Source of the DNA: JBHGBM01 sp041946965
GTDB lineage: Bacteria > Acidobacteriota > Terriglobia > Bryobacterales > Bryobacteraceae
NCBI GenBank assembly: GCA_041946965.1
Contig: JBHGBM010000001.1
Location: 62,001-126,000 of the forward strand
Length of the DNA stretch: 64,000 bases
Direction of reading: 5' to 3'
The notes below the pieces were generated by a model, which saw only the letters and a program-made list of their open reading frames with translations, ran no database searches and was not told where the DNA came from. Below, piece by piece: positions 45,042 to 53,996 of this stretch. How positions within the stretch are numbered: the stretch's first letter is position 1; every line of letters starts with the position of its first letter. Made by a program: the position numbers and the translations under genes.

Positions 45042-45122
45042 GCCCGGTTCTGCCAGTTTCTTGGCGGGAGGTGAACCGCTACAGCCCGGCCAAGGTGGAA
45101 GGCTGCGCCGAGCGTTGAAGGG

Positions 45123-46562
45123 CTACCGGGCGTGCAATTCGCGTAACAGCCCGAGCAGCGCATCCACGATCTTCGGCGCGGCCTCGATCTCCAGTATGTT
45201 GGTGCCGCGCCAGGTTTCGTATCCGCCCAGCTTGTGATGCTCCACGGTGGGCAGATAGCCGTAGGAGCCGTTGGCGAGCGAGATGGTGAAGGTCGTCGGG
45301 AACGGGCTTTTCTGCCTCAGTTCCAGGCCGATCTCGACAAAGACCTCGTTCGGAATCGCGCCGATCCCCACGTCGCCGATGCGCAGCGCCTGTAGGATCA
45401 GCGGAATCCGCGCCGGATACTCCCGCATGGCGAGCGTGCGGTTGGCGTAGGTGACCTCGTGGACGTGCCGCGGCTTCTCTCCCGCGGGCCGCTTCAAGAC
45501 GGATTCGGCCCACTCGATGTCCGCTTTGCCGGGCAGGCGAACGGCGAGGGGCAGTTCCGTAGTTGCCGCGCCGAGCGGGACCCAGTCGCGGTGCCTGGTC
45601 ACGAGATAGGCCTTGAACACCTCCGCGGCGACCAGGCCGGCCACCACGCCCATCTTCTCGTAAGGCGCCCACTTGCGCGGTTCCTTTTCGCCGAAGAAGT
45701 TGATGTTGTTGATGTTCCCGCTGGTTCCGTTCGACATGATGCCCACGAACGGCGGGTCCTGTGCGCCGGCTCCCAGCAGTTCCTCGATGCGCCTGGCGAA
45801 CACGGCGAAGTAGTCCGCCGAGACTTCGTGCGGGCGCACCCCGCCCACGTAGTGGAGCGAATAGTTGGCCAGCAGCGCGATGGGCCGCCCAGCCAGCGAC
45901 TGCACGGAGATGAAGTGGATCCCGGGATCGGTGGGGCCGGCCGGCTCGAGCAGGTTCGGGTCGCCGGGGCGGGGATTCATCACCACCTGGTCCCGCCCGC
46001 CGAACGGGTTCATCAGCGGCACGCCCGGCTTCATGCGCCAGCGGCGGTTGAAGACCTGCGACGCTTCCGAACCGCGTCCCCAACCGATGCGCGCCGGTTG
46101 CATGTTGGCGATCGCCCGCAGGACTCCATCCACGATCCGCGACGCCAGAAACCGCTGATAATCGTCGAGCGGCTCTCCAGGGACGATGCCGCCCTTGCCC
46201 CGCGCGCTTGCGGCGGAGTGCGTGTGGTCCGCCGACATCAGCATGTTGGCCGTGGGAATCCCGGTCTTCTGGTTCAGCACGCGCTTGGCTTCGTCGTAGA
46301 CGTTGCGGGAGATGCCCACGTTGTCGCTGACCACGATCACCAGCCTGGTGGAGCCGTCGTCCAGCACCAGGCAGCGCGAGTGCAGCTCGTCGTGGACGTT
46401 GGTGGCGGGTTCGGGATTCCAGCCGCCCACCAGCAGCGAACCGAGCGGCGGCGTGATGTTGCTGGTGGCGGCGCCGGCGCGAAATACGCGCGCCTGGCCG
46501 TCCTGCGCGGCCAGGATGCCCGGCATCAGAAGGGAGAGAAGCGCGAAACGGCGGAGCGGCAT
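45123..46562 (-). CDS. Neutral/alkaline ceramidase-like secreted hydrolase
   Basis: 479 residues with signal peptide (LLMPGILAAQ). N-terminal domain of the neutral non-lysosomal ceramidase superfamily: AGAATSNITPPLG opening, zinc-ligand motif SADHTHS, NYSLHYVGG, and the SNGTSGNINNINF loop where true ceramidases place the nucleophilic Ser. The C-terminal immunoglobulin-like domain of real ceramidases is missing, so the substrate may be another amide or lipid-linked glycan. 12 bases after the oxidoreductase gene and third in the operon that begins with a TonB receptor. Confidence 0.82.
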   Translation of the reverse strand: MPLRRFALLSLLMPGILAAQDGQARVFRAGAATSNITPPLGSLLVGGWNPEPATNVHDELHSRCLVLDDGSTRLVIVVSDNVGISRNVYDEAKRVLNQKTGIPTANMLMSADHTHSAASARGKGGIVPGEPLDDYQRFLASRIVDGVLRAIANMQPARIGWGRGSEASQVFNRRWRMKPGVPLMNPFGGRDQVVMNPRPGDPNLLEPAGPTDPGIHFISVQSLAGRPIALLANYSLHYVGGVRPHEVSADYFAVFARRIEELLGAGAQDPPFVGIMSNGTSGNINNINFFGEKEPRKWAPYEKMGVVAGLVAAEVFKAYLVTRHRDWVPLGAATTELPLAVRLPGKADIEWAESVLKRPAGEKPRHVHEVTYANRTLAMREYPARIPLILQALRIGDVGIGAIPNEVFVEIGLELRQKSPFPTTFTISLANGSYGYLPTVEHHKLGGYETWRGTNILEIEAAPKIVDALLGLLRELHAR

Positions 46563-46574
46563 GGTGAAGGCTCC

Positions 46575-47819
46575 TCAGCCCGCGCGCACCTCGCGCTTGG
46601 CGGGGTCGTACACCATGCGCCGGCCCGTGCTATACGCTTCATCGGCCATGATCACAGCGACGGAGTGCGCGTAACCGGCTTCAATCGGGGCGATCGGCTG
46701 TTGGCGGCTGCGAATGCACTCCAGGAAGTTCTGCATGTGGTGCGGCACTTCCACGGGTGTCACCTCGACCTCTCCCTGCACGCGGTCCGGCTCGAAGGAG
46801 CCCTGGCCCGAAACCACCCACTTCTGGGAACCGGAGAGGCTCTTGGCGTCCAGCGTGCCGCGCGTCCCGAACCACTTCGCATAGTTGCCCGCGCCGGTGC
46901 CGAACACGGTGCAGTAGCGCACCAGGAAGCCCTCTGGATAATCGAGCACCACCTCCACCGAATCCGGAGCGTCGTAGTCGCCCTTCCAGCGGTAGGTGCC
47001 GCCCAGAGCGACGACCCGCTTGGGGATGCTTGCCGGGGTCACGTAGTGCACCAGGTCGATGAAGTGCACCATCAGGTTGGTTTGCGGCCCGCGGGAGAAA
47101 TCACGGAAGCCGTACCAGCCCTGGTATTGCGTGGCGTTGAACGGCCGCGGCTTGCGGTCGCCCAGGAACTCTTTCCACTCCACGTCCGCCTCGGCGGGCT
47201 TCTCGCTGAAGAAAGCCGGGCCGCCGTAGCTCATCCAGTAAGGGCTGTAACCGTTGCGCACCTGCTCCACCTTCAGGATCTTGCCCAGCTCACCCGCGGC
47301 CAGCATCTTCTTTGCGCCGTTGGAATTCGCATAGCTGCGCATCTGCGTGCCGATCTGGACGATGCGGTCGGAGCGCTTCACGGTGTCGTAGGCGCGGATC
47401 AACTCGCGCATGTTCATGGCCAGAGGCTTCTCGACATAAACGTCCTTGCCGGCGCGGATCGCCTCGATCAGCATGGTGCAGTGCAGGTGGTCGGGGGTGC
47501 CGATGACCACCGCGTCGATGTCCTTGCGCTCGACGATTTCGGCGAAGTGCGCGGTCTGCATGGGCTCCTTGCCGGTGAACTCCTTGACGTCGGCCACGGC
47601 CTTCTCGCGCTTTTGCCGCCAGGTGTCGCACACCGCGGCAATCTCGATATTGGCGGTGTCCTTGAGGTGAATCAGTTCGCGGAGCAGGCCGCGCCGCCCG
47701 CAGCCCACATTGGCCACCCGCAGGCGGTCGTTCGCGCCGCGCGCCCGTGAATAGCCGGCCGCGACGGCCATCGAGCCGGTGGCCATGAACGCCCGGCGGC
47801 TCAGGTCATTATTTTGCAT
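46575..47819 (-). CDS. Gfo/Idh/MocA-family oxidoreductase with Tat signal
   Basis: 414 residues. Twin-arginine leader SRRAFMATGSMAVAAG, Rossmann motif VANVGCGRRGLL, AAVCDTWRQK at strand two, EKP signature in VYVEKPLAM, and a substrate domain with GWYGFRDFSRGP. Likely periplasmic sugar/glycoside dehydrogenase with bound cofactor. Between the TonB receptor (18 bases upstream) and the ceramidase-like gene (12 bases downstream), so a three-gene operon for uptake and modification of one substrate, possibly a sphingolipid headgroup or amino-sugar glycoside (inference). Confidence 0.87.
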   Translation of the reverse strand: MQNNDLSRRAFMATGSMAVAAGYSRARGANDRLRVANVGCGRRGLLRELIHLKDTANIEIAAVCDTWRQKREKAVADVKEFTGKEPMQTAHFAEIVERKDIDAVVIGTPDHLHCTMLIEAIRAGKDVYVEKPLAMNMRELIRAYDTVKRSDRIVQIGTQMRSYANSNGAKKMLAAGELGKILKVEQVRNGYSPYWMSYGGPAFFSEKPAEADVEWKEFLGDRKPRPFNATQYQGWYGFRDFSRGPQTNLMVHFIDLVHYVTPASIPKRVVALGGTYRWKGDYDAPDSVEVVLDYPEGFLVRYCTVFGTGAGNYAKWFGTRGTLDAKSLSGSQKWVVSGQGSFEPDRVQGEVEVTPVEVPHHMQNFLECIRSRQQPIAPIEAGYAHSVAVIMADEAYSTGRRMVYDPAKREVRAG

Positions 47820-47837
47820 GGTTCGCTCTCCTTACCG

Positions 47838-50800
47838 TTAGAAAGTGTACTTCACACCGAACTGCACCACGCGCGCGCCGCCGGAACCCAGGATGCGGCC
47901 CACGTTCTGGTTGCTCAGGGTCAGATTGGGATTGCCCAGGTTCACGCGGTTCGGGAAGTTGAAGAACTCCGCGCGGAACTGGACGCGGTGCTTCTCCAGG
48001 AACGTGAAGTTCTTGAAGATGCCGCAGTCCCAATTCATCGCACCGGGACCATAGATCAGGCTGCGGCCCGCATTGCCTGGGCTTCCCGTCGGCGCCGTAC
48101 GGAACGCGGCGGAATCGAAGTACTTCGCGATCCGCTCCGCCCTCGGGCGGTCCGTCGGGAGCAGCGGATTGCCCACCAGGTCCGGCCGGTCGTTGTTGTT
48201 CCCATTCACGTTGGTGTCGCGCCCGGAGGTGACCGTCATCGCGGAGCCGGAGAGAATCCGCACTCCCCCGTTCCACTGCCAGCCGCCCAGGACTTGCTTC
48301 CCGAACGGGCCCCATCGCTCCAGGCGCGGCAGTTCCCAGACGTAACTCAGCGCGAGAATGTGGCGGATATCGGCGTCCGATGCCGCGCGGTCCAGGCGCC
48401 GGTTCTTGGAATCGACCAGCGCCAGCGCCGTGGGGTTGAACTTGTCGTCGGAGATCTCGTCGATCGACTTGCCGAAGGTGTAGTTGCCCATGACGGAGAA
48501 GCCGCGCGAGAACCGTTTATTCACGGTCATTTGCAGCGAGTCGTAGTGGGCGTTCGAGGCGGTTTCGGTCTCGGAAATCTGCGCGATGGTGCCGGGAAGG
48601 TAGGGCCGCCGCGCGTTCACGTTGCCCGCCGTGGACTGTCCCGGGATGTAAATCGCCTCGTTGGCGTCGCGTTGCACGATGAGCTTGCGCGAGGCGTTGC
48701 CCACATAGGCCAGGGTCACGCCAAGGTTGTGCATCAACTGCTGCTCGATGGCCAGAGTGTAATGCTGCACGTAGGGCGTGGAGAAGTTCTCGTTCAGATA
48801 GCTGGCCGTGACCGGGAGCGAGAAGAGAGGATTCTTGCTGTCAAGCTTGTACGGGAACGGGCTTCCGCCCGGCACCTGCGAATACGGTTCGATGAGGTTG
48901 GGCGTTCCGTAGACGGTCACGTCAACCAGGAACGGCTGCCCCTGCATGTCGCTCCCCATGGTGTTGGCGAAACCGACGCCGTAAAAGAAGCCGTAGCCGG
49001 CGCGCACCGCGGTCTTGCCGTCGCCGAAGACGTCGAAGGCGACCCCGAGCCGCGGAGCGAAGTTGTTCAGGTCCGTATCGATGAGGCCGCGCGGCACGCC
49101 GGGGTCGCCCGGAAACACGAGGCCCAGCGGCGCCTTGGGGATGAGCGTGGAGCGGGCCCCCCAGCGGAAGGTCTGATACTCGTCCTGCACGCTCACGTAG
49201 GGCGTGTTCAACTCCCAACGCAAGCCGAGGTTCAGGGTGACGCGCGGGTGCACTTTCCAGTCGTCCTGCACAAAGGCGTGCCAGTTCTGATTGCGGAAGA
49301 AGCGGTTATTGCCGTTGTTCTGGCGGAAGCTTCCCGCGCGGCCCATGAGGAAGTCGGAGAGCCCGTTTCTGGTAATGTCGCCGTTGAAACGGATCTGTCC
49401 GGGACCCAGCCAGCTTCCCACCTCCTCGAACTTGTTGTAAAGGCCCCAGAGGCCGGCCTTGAAGGAATGCGCTCCGCGGACCCAGCTCAGCGTGTCGCTG
49501 AAGTTGTAGCTCTCCTGGGTCATGTGCGACTCGCTGAAGAGGCCCATCTGCCACCACCCGGTGATGTACATCTGGGGCGGGCGGGGCGGATCCGCGCCCA
49601 GCGTCACTTTGCTGCCGAAGTCGCTCCAACTGGTGCGCATCGAGCCGGTGCTCTGGGAGTATCGCCGGGTGTAACCGAAGCGGAACTGATTCAGCAGGGA
49701 CGCGCTGACGATCCAATCCTCGTTGGCCGCGACGTTGTGCTGGTTGAGGATCTCGTCGATGGGGCTGTAGTCCGGGATCTGCGAAGCGCCGCCGAAGGGC
49801 TGAAAGCCGCGGCCCCGGACTAGAAAGAGGCTGCCGTACAGCTTGTGGCCGGGCTTCCAGAGCCAGTCGAGTTTTCCCAGGCCCTGATCGGAGCTCTGGC
49901 TGCGCGGCTTCAGCGCTTCAACGCGGCCGTCAGAGGTGGTGGGAAGCGGCACGAGCTTCAGGATGTTCTGTGCGACGGGGTCCAGCCGGTCGGCCGGGAT
50001 GATGCCGCCCGGAAAGGCGCGGTTCGTAGTGGGATCGAGCGGCTGGCGGGCGGCCGGCTGGTCCGAGAGGTTCCCCCGGCGCTGCGCCGCGTTGGGCGTA
50101 ATCGCCACGTTGCGAAACTCGCTGGAGCGGATGCGCAGTCCCTGATAGGAAGTGAAGAAGAACAGCTTGTCGCGCACGATCCGGCCGCCGAGAGAGGCGC
50201 CGAACTGGTTCTGGCGCAGCGGCGACACGGCCGGCTGGAAGAAGTTTCTCGCGTTCAGCTTGTTATTGCGGAGGAACTCGAACACAGCGCCGTGATAGTC
50301 GTTGGTTCCGCTGCGGGTCACGACGTTGATCACCGCGCCGGGGCTGCGGCCGTACTCCGCGCTGAAGTTGCTGGTGAGCAGGCGGAACTCCTCCACGGCA
50401 TCCGGATTGGGAGCCTCGTTGCCGCTGTTGCGGTACAGGTCGTTATTGAAGTTCCCGTCCAGCAGGAACGTGCTGTGCCGCGTACGGCTGCCGTTGACGC
50501 GCAGGAAGTTTCCGCTGTTGTCCATGACCGAAGGCGTGGTAGCGCTGGAAACGCCGGGCAGCATGGAGACAAGGTCGTAGATGTTGCGCCCGTTGAGGAC
50601 CAGTTCGTTGATGCGGCGCGAATCGATCAGGCCGCCGACCTGCACGGTACGGGTGTCCACAAGCGGGACGTCGCCCACCACCTTGACTTCCTGCGAGACC
50701 TCGCCGATTTCGAGCACGGCGTCCACGCGCGCGTTGCGGTTGACGCTGAGGGCAATGCCCTCGCGGACGAACTTCTTGAAGCCCTGGCGCTCCACCTCGA

Positions 50801-51035
50801 TGCGGTACTGCCCGACGGGGAGCACGGGGAAGAGGTAGTCACCCGCCTCGTTCGCCGTCGCGGTGCGGGTTTCGCCGGTGAGCGTGTTGGTGGCCGTCAC
50901 GGCCGCGCCCGCGATGCGCGCTCCCGAAGGGTCGCTCACGGCGCCGAGGATTGCCCCGGTTACGCCTTGTGCGAGCGCCGTCTGGCAGGGAAATGCCAGC
51001 ACGCACGCCGCGAAAAGGATGCTATGTTTCGACAT
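47838..51035 (-). CDS. TonB-dependent receptor with carboxypeptidase-regulatory-like N-domain
   Basis: 1065 residues. Signal peptide to TALAQ, carboxypeptidase-regulatory-like domain about 24-105 (GAILGAVSDPSGARIAGA), plug (LVLNGRNIYDLVSMLPG, STFLLDGNFNNDLYRN) and barrel ending in GVKYTF. The LNGRN plug motif assigns it to the commonest acidobacterial Oar-like subgroup. ATG 51035 has GGAGA upstream. First gene of the operon with an oxidoreductase and a ceramidase-like hydrolase; divergent from the large unknown secreted protein. Confidence 0.92.
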   Translation of the reverse strand: MSKHSILFAACVLAFPCQTALAQGVTGAILGAVSDPSGARIAGAAVTATNTLTGETRTATANEAGDYLFPVLPVGQYRIEVERQGFKKFVREGIALSVNRNARVDAVLEIGEVSQEVKVVGDVPLVDTRTVQVGGLIDSRRINELVLNGRNIYDLVSMLPGVSSATTPSVMDNSGNFLRVNGSRTRHSTFLLDGNFNNDLYRNSGNEAPNPDAVEEFRLLTSNFSAEYGRSPGAVINVVTRSGTNDYHGAVFEFLRNNKLNARNFFQPAVSPLRQNQFGASLGGRIVRDKLFFFTSYQGLRIRSSEFRNVAITPNAAQRRGNLSDQPAARQPLDPTTNRAFPGGIIPADRLDPVAQNILKLVPLPTTSDGRVEALKPRSQSSDQGLGKLDWLWKPGHKLYGSLFLVRGRGFQPFGGASQIPDYSPIDEILNQHNVAANEDWIVSASLLNQFRFGYTRRYSQSTGSMRTSWSDFGSKVTLGADPPRPPQMYITGWWQMGLFSESHMTQESYNFSDTLSWVRGAHSFKAGLWGLYNKFEEVGSWLGPGQIRFNGDITRNGLSDFLMGRAGSFRQNNGNNRFFRNQNWHAFVQDDWKVHPRVTLNLGLRWELNTPYVSVQDEYQTFRWGARSTLIPKAPLGLVFPGDPGVPRGLIDTDLNNFAPRLGVAFDVFGDGKTAVRAGYGFFYGVGFANTMGSDMQGQPFLVDVTVYGTPNLIEPYSQVPGGSPFPYKLDSKNPLFSLPVTASYLNENFSTPYVQHYTLAIEQQLMHNLGVTLAYVGNASRKLIVQRDANEAIYIPGQSTAGNVNARRPYLPGTIAQISETETASNAHYDSLQMTVNKRFSRGFSVMGNYTFGKSIDEISDDKFNPTALALVDSKNRRLDRAASDADIRHILALSYVWELPRLERWGPFGKQVLGGWQWNGGVRILSGSAMTVTSGRDTNVNGNNNDRPDLVGNPLLPTDRPRAERIAKYFDSAAFRTAPTGSPGNAGRSLIYGPGAMNWDCGIFKNFTFLEKHRVQFRAEFFNFPNRVNLGNPNLTLSNQNVGRILGSGGARVVQFGVKYTF

Positions 51036-51164
51036 CGATTTGTCTCCAGTCCCGTCTCGCCGATCATACCCCTCAGGCCCCACATTTTACCAGCGGCCGC
51101 GGCCTGGCCGCATATGGTACTGCTCCCCCTGGACACGGATTTCGGAGGGCGATATCTTTGGGCC

Positions 51165-53969
51165 ATGAAACTCAGCTACGCTGGCGTGGCGCTGCTCGCG
51201 GCATGGGCGGGCGCCCTGCCGGCCGCGGACGTCGTCACGTTCGGCGCCACCGGCTATACCAGTTACGGGGATTGGGCGGCGGAGGCCAGTATGTCTCCCA
51301 CGGCGTGGACCGGCGGAGATACAGTCGCGGTGACCGCCCGGCTCACCGTGGCGGAACAACACCTCAAGAATTTCGCCAACGACAAGATCATTGTGGACGG
51401 TTTCGCGCTGCTGGTCACGGCCGAGCGCACTTTCGACTCGACCGGCTGGATCCGGTTTGCGAGCGACGACCGGCTCTCGACGCTGCTGACGCCTTCGGGC
51501 CTGCCGATTGAAGGCGGCACGCAGGGCGCCGTCACCACGCGGTTCGGTTACGCGTTCCGCTCGCCTTACGACGAACTGGTGAAGGTTCCGCTCAGCGCGG
51601 CGCGCACCGCGAACGGCTTTATCGAAGCCACCTTTAAAGCGCAGGCGAAGCTGCCAGCGGATCTGCCGCCCGGCATCTACCGGCTGCGGCTGGACTACGG
51701 GGTCACGGTGGGTACGCGCTACTACAGCCTTCAGGCGCGCACCTTCGCCGCGCGGCAAAGTTCCGTGATGAGCCGCGTGGTCGAATCGCACCACTTCTCG
51801 CCGCCGGTTCCGGTGAGCGGCTACGATGCGTCGGGCAGGTACGTTCACGGAACCACGATCGCGCCGCGCCTGCCGTTCGTGCTGCTGTACGGGTACAACT
51901 CCAACGGGTACCGCGGAGTGATCGCGGAGGAAGATAAGCACCGCTTCAATATCGCCAGCCGCAACCTGATTCAGGACGACGTGATTCTGCCGCGTTACAA
52001 CACGGCGGGAACCGCCGTGAGTTACTCGCTCGAGCCGCAATTCCCGACGGACACGCTCGAGGTGCGGAACAACATCCCGTGGGATTACACGCAGGGCGCG
52101 CTCACGGTTTCCATCACCGACCCGGCCGGAAAGACGGCCGAGCTGGGTACGTTCCGCTACGTGGGCAATTCGGGACAGTGGCCCACCACGCGGAACCCGG
52201 CGCTGACCTCTTGGCGGCCGCCCGCCTACGGCCAGTATACGGTGAAGATGCACGGCTGGATCGCGGACATCTGGGGCAACATGTACCAGGGCGGCGGCAC
52301 ATACCGTTTCTGGATCGCGAATCGCATGACGATGGCGACGGCCACCTTCCAGGGCCAGTCGTATCCGGTGGGGGCGCGGTACGGGCGCGACATCGGATTC
52401 GCTCCGGCGGTGCCGGCCGAGGTGTGCGTGGATGCCAGGCTGTTCGTGAATTCCGACGCCGGCGACGTGCGCGCGGACCGCTGGTGCGGCAAGGCGTCGC
52501 CGGGCGGCATCTACGGGTCGGCGCAGGGCTCGAAGGGATTCGCGCTGGATGCTCCGGGCGAGTACCTCGCGCACGTGCTGGCCACCTATACCGACGCGAA
52601 GGGGCACCTGTGGGTGTGCAGCATGCGGCATGCGGGCGTGGTGTATCCGGAATCGAGCCCGATCGTCGCGCGGGGGAAGAAGTTCGCCGTCGGCGGCAAG
52701 TACGTGGAGCGCGGCGAGACGCGCTTTGAAGGCTACTACGACATGACGGCGCAGATCGGCTCGCTGGTGCACTTCAACTACCCCTACAAGCCGGGCGACG
52801 TTCTGCTGATCGCCAGCGAGGCGCAGTCGGCCAACAAGATCATCCCGGTGATGATTTACGAGCCCAAGGACAATCCGCCCGCGCAGTGGGACACGCGCCT
52901 GAACGGCATCAGCGCCACGAACCTGCGCATCACGACATCGAACGGCTACTCGCCGCACCAGTACCCGGAGTTCATCACCGATTGGGCTTACTTTTACGCT
53001 TCGGGGCCGCGGCCGGGGTTCATGTCGCGCTTCCTGGTGGGCGAGGACGGCATCTTCGCGCCATACTGGCACGTGAGCCCGAACTCGTTCGGCGGGCAGT
53101 TCGGCGCGTCATCGAACGGCGATATGCCCGGCGACATTTACCGGTTGCTGGGCGGCGTGGTGCTGCGGCGCAAGGGCGAAGCGCCGGCGTATGCGGGATA
53201 CCTGGCGAGCGCGTTCATTCTGCCGCCGGGCTCGCACAACAACCGCGTGATCGCGCCGGGCGACGAAGAGCTGTTGGGGCCGACCGGCGAGTACGCGCGG
53301 TTCTACCTGGTGGGCACCCGTCCGGGCATGGTGTACGAGACCGGAGCGCCGTTCGGCCCCGCAGTGCAGATCGATCCGATTTTGCCGTGCTCGCTGAGAT
53401 TCACGCTGCGCTACCCGGGCGGGCGCGAGGTGGTCGCGACGGGCAAGGGCGACGGAACCGGGTCGTGGGCGGGCACGCGATGGACGCTCGATGAACCGGG
53501 CATCTATCGCTACACGCTGGAGGCGGACTGGGAAGGCTACCGCGGGATCATGCCGGGGCTGCCGCGCCAGGGCGGCGAAATGTACGTGATCGAGCGCGAG
53601 AAGCCCGCCGGAGCGCCGGAAATCCAGTTGAATCTCCCCATGGAATCGACTTTCGACCCGGCGGCGGGCGTGAGGATCACGGGAACCTCGACCGCGGAGA
53701 CCGTGTATTTCGCCGCGGTGATCCCGGGGGCGGTGATCGACCAGGGGTACCTGCCCGTGACGAACGGAAAATTCGAATACTATTTCGATCCGAAACGTGT
53801 GAATCAGAGCACGCCGTCGTACGACGTGGAGTACCGCGTGAGCGGGAGAGCGGAGCTGGGCGATATCGTCCATCTCACGTTCTTTTCCAAGGAACGCGGC
53901 GCCGCGGGCCCGTCCCACTCCTTCGCGCGGGTGGTTCTGCGCGGCAATCGGGTGGTGTTCACGCGCTGA
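51165..53969 (+). CDS. Large secreted beta-rich protein of unknown function
   Basis: 934 residues with signal peptide (cleavage after LPAAD). I recognise no domain. The sequence is dominated by short beta-strand patterns, with Tyr/Trp-rich segments (YGYNSNGYRG, WDYTQGAL, HGWIADIWGNMYQGG), sparse cysteines (VCVDARL, DRWCGK, LWVCSMRH) and an immunoglobulin-like C-terminal part (PEIQLNLPMESTF, EYYFDPKRV). No catalytic signature was found. ATG 51165 is set by the leader; no ribosome site at the normal distance. It stands between two minus-strand TonB operons and may be a surface or extracellular protein. Confidence 0.75.
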   Translation: MKLSYAGVALLAAWAGALPAADVVTFGATGYTSYGDWAAEASMSPTAWTGGDTVAVTARLTVAEQHLKNFANDKIIVDGFALLVTAERTFDSTGWIRFASDDRLSTLLTPSGLPIEGGTQGAVTTRFGYAFRSPYDELVKVPLSAARTANGFIEATFKAQAKLPADLPPGIYRLRLDYGVTVGTRYYSLQARTFAARQSSVMSRVVESHHFSPPVPVSGYDASGRYVHGTTIAPRLPFVLLYGYNSNGYRGVIAEEDKHRFNIASRNLIQDDVILPRYNTAGTAVSYSLEPQFPTDTLEVRNNIPWDYTQGALTVSITDPAGKTAELGTFRYVGNSGQWPTTRNPALTSWRPPAYGQYTVKMHGWIADIWGNMYQGGGTYRFWIANRMTMATATFQGQSYPVGARYGRDIGFAPAVPAEVCVDARLFVNSDAGDVRADRWCGKASPGGIYGSAQGSKGFALDAPGEYLAHVLATYTDAKGHLWVCSMRHAGVVYPESSPIVARGKKFAVGGKYVERGETRFEGYYDMTAQIGSLVHFNYPYKPGDVLLIASEAQSANKIIPVMIYEPKDNPPAQWDTRLNGISATNLRITTSNGYSPHQYPEFITDWAYFYASGPRPGFMSRFLVGEDGIFAPYWHVSPNSFGGQFGASSNGDMPGDIYRLLGGVVLRRKGEAPAYAGYLASAFILPPGSHNNRVIAPGDEELLGPTGEYARFYLVGTRPGMVYETGAPFGPAVQIDPILPCSLRFTLRYPGGREVVATGKGDGTGSWAGTRWTLDEPGIYRYTLEADWEGYRGIMPGLPRQGGEMYVIEREKPAGAPEIQLNLPMESTFDPAAGVRITGTSTAETVYFAAVIPGAVIDQGYLPVTNGKFEYYFDPKRVNQSTPSYDVEYRVSGRAELGDIVHLTFFSKERGAAGPSHSFARVVLRGNRVVFTR

Positions 53970-53996
53970 GTTGAGGCCCGCGGCCCGCGTCCGTAC

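Noticed and set aside
49845..51164. In-frame upstream extension of the large secreted protein
   Set aside because: It runs antisense through a TonB receptor gene and places the signal peptide in the middle of the protein; ATG 51165 is the sensible start.
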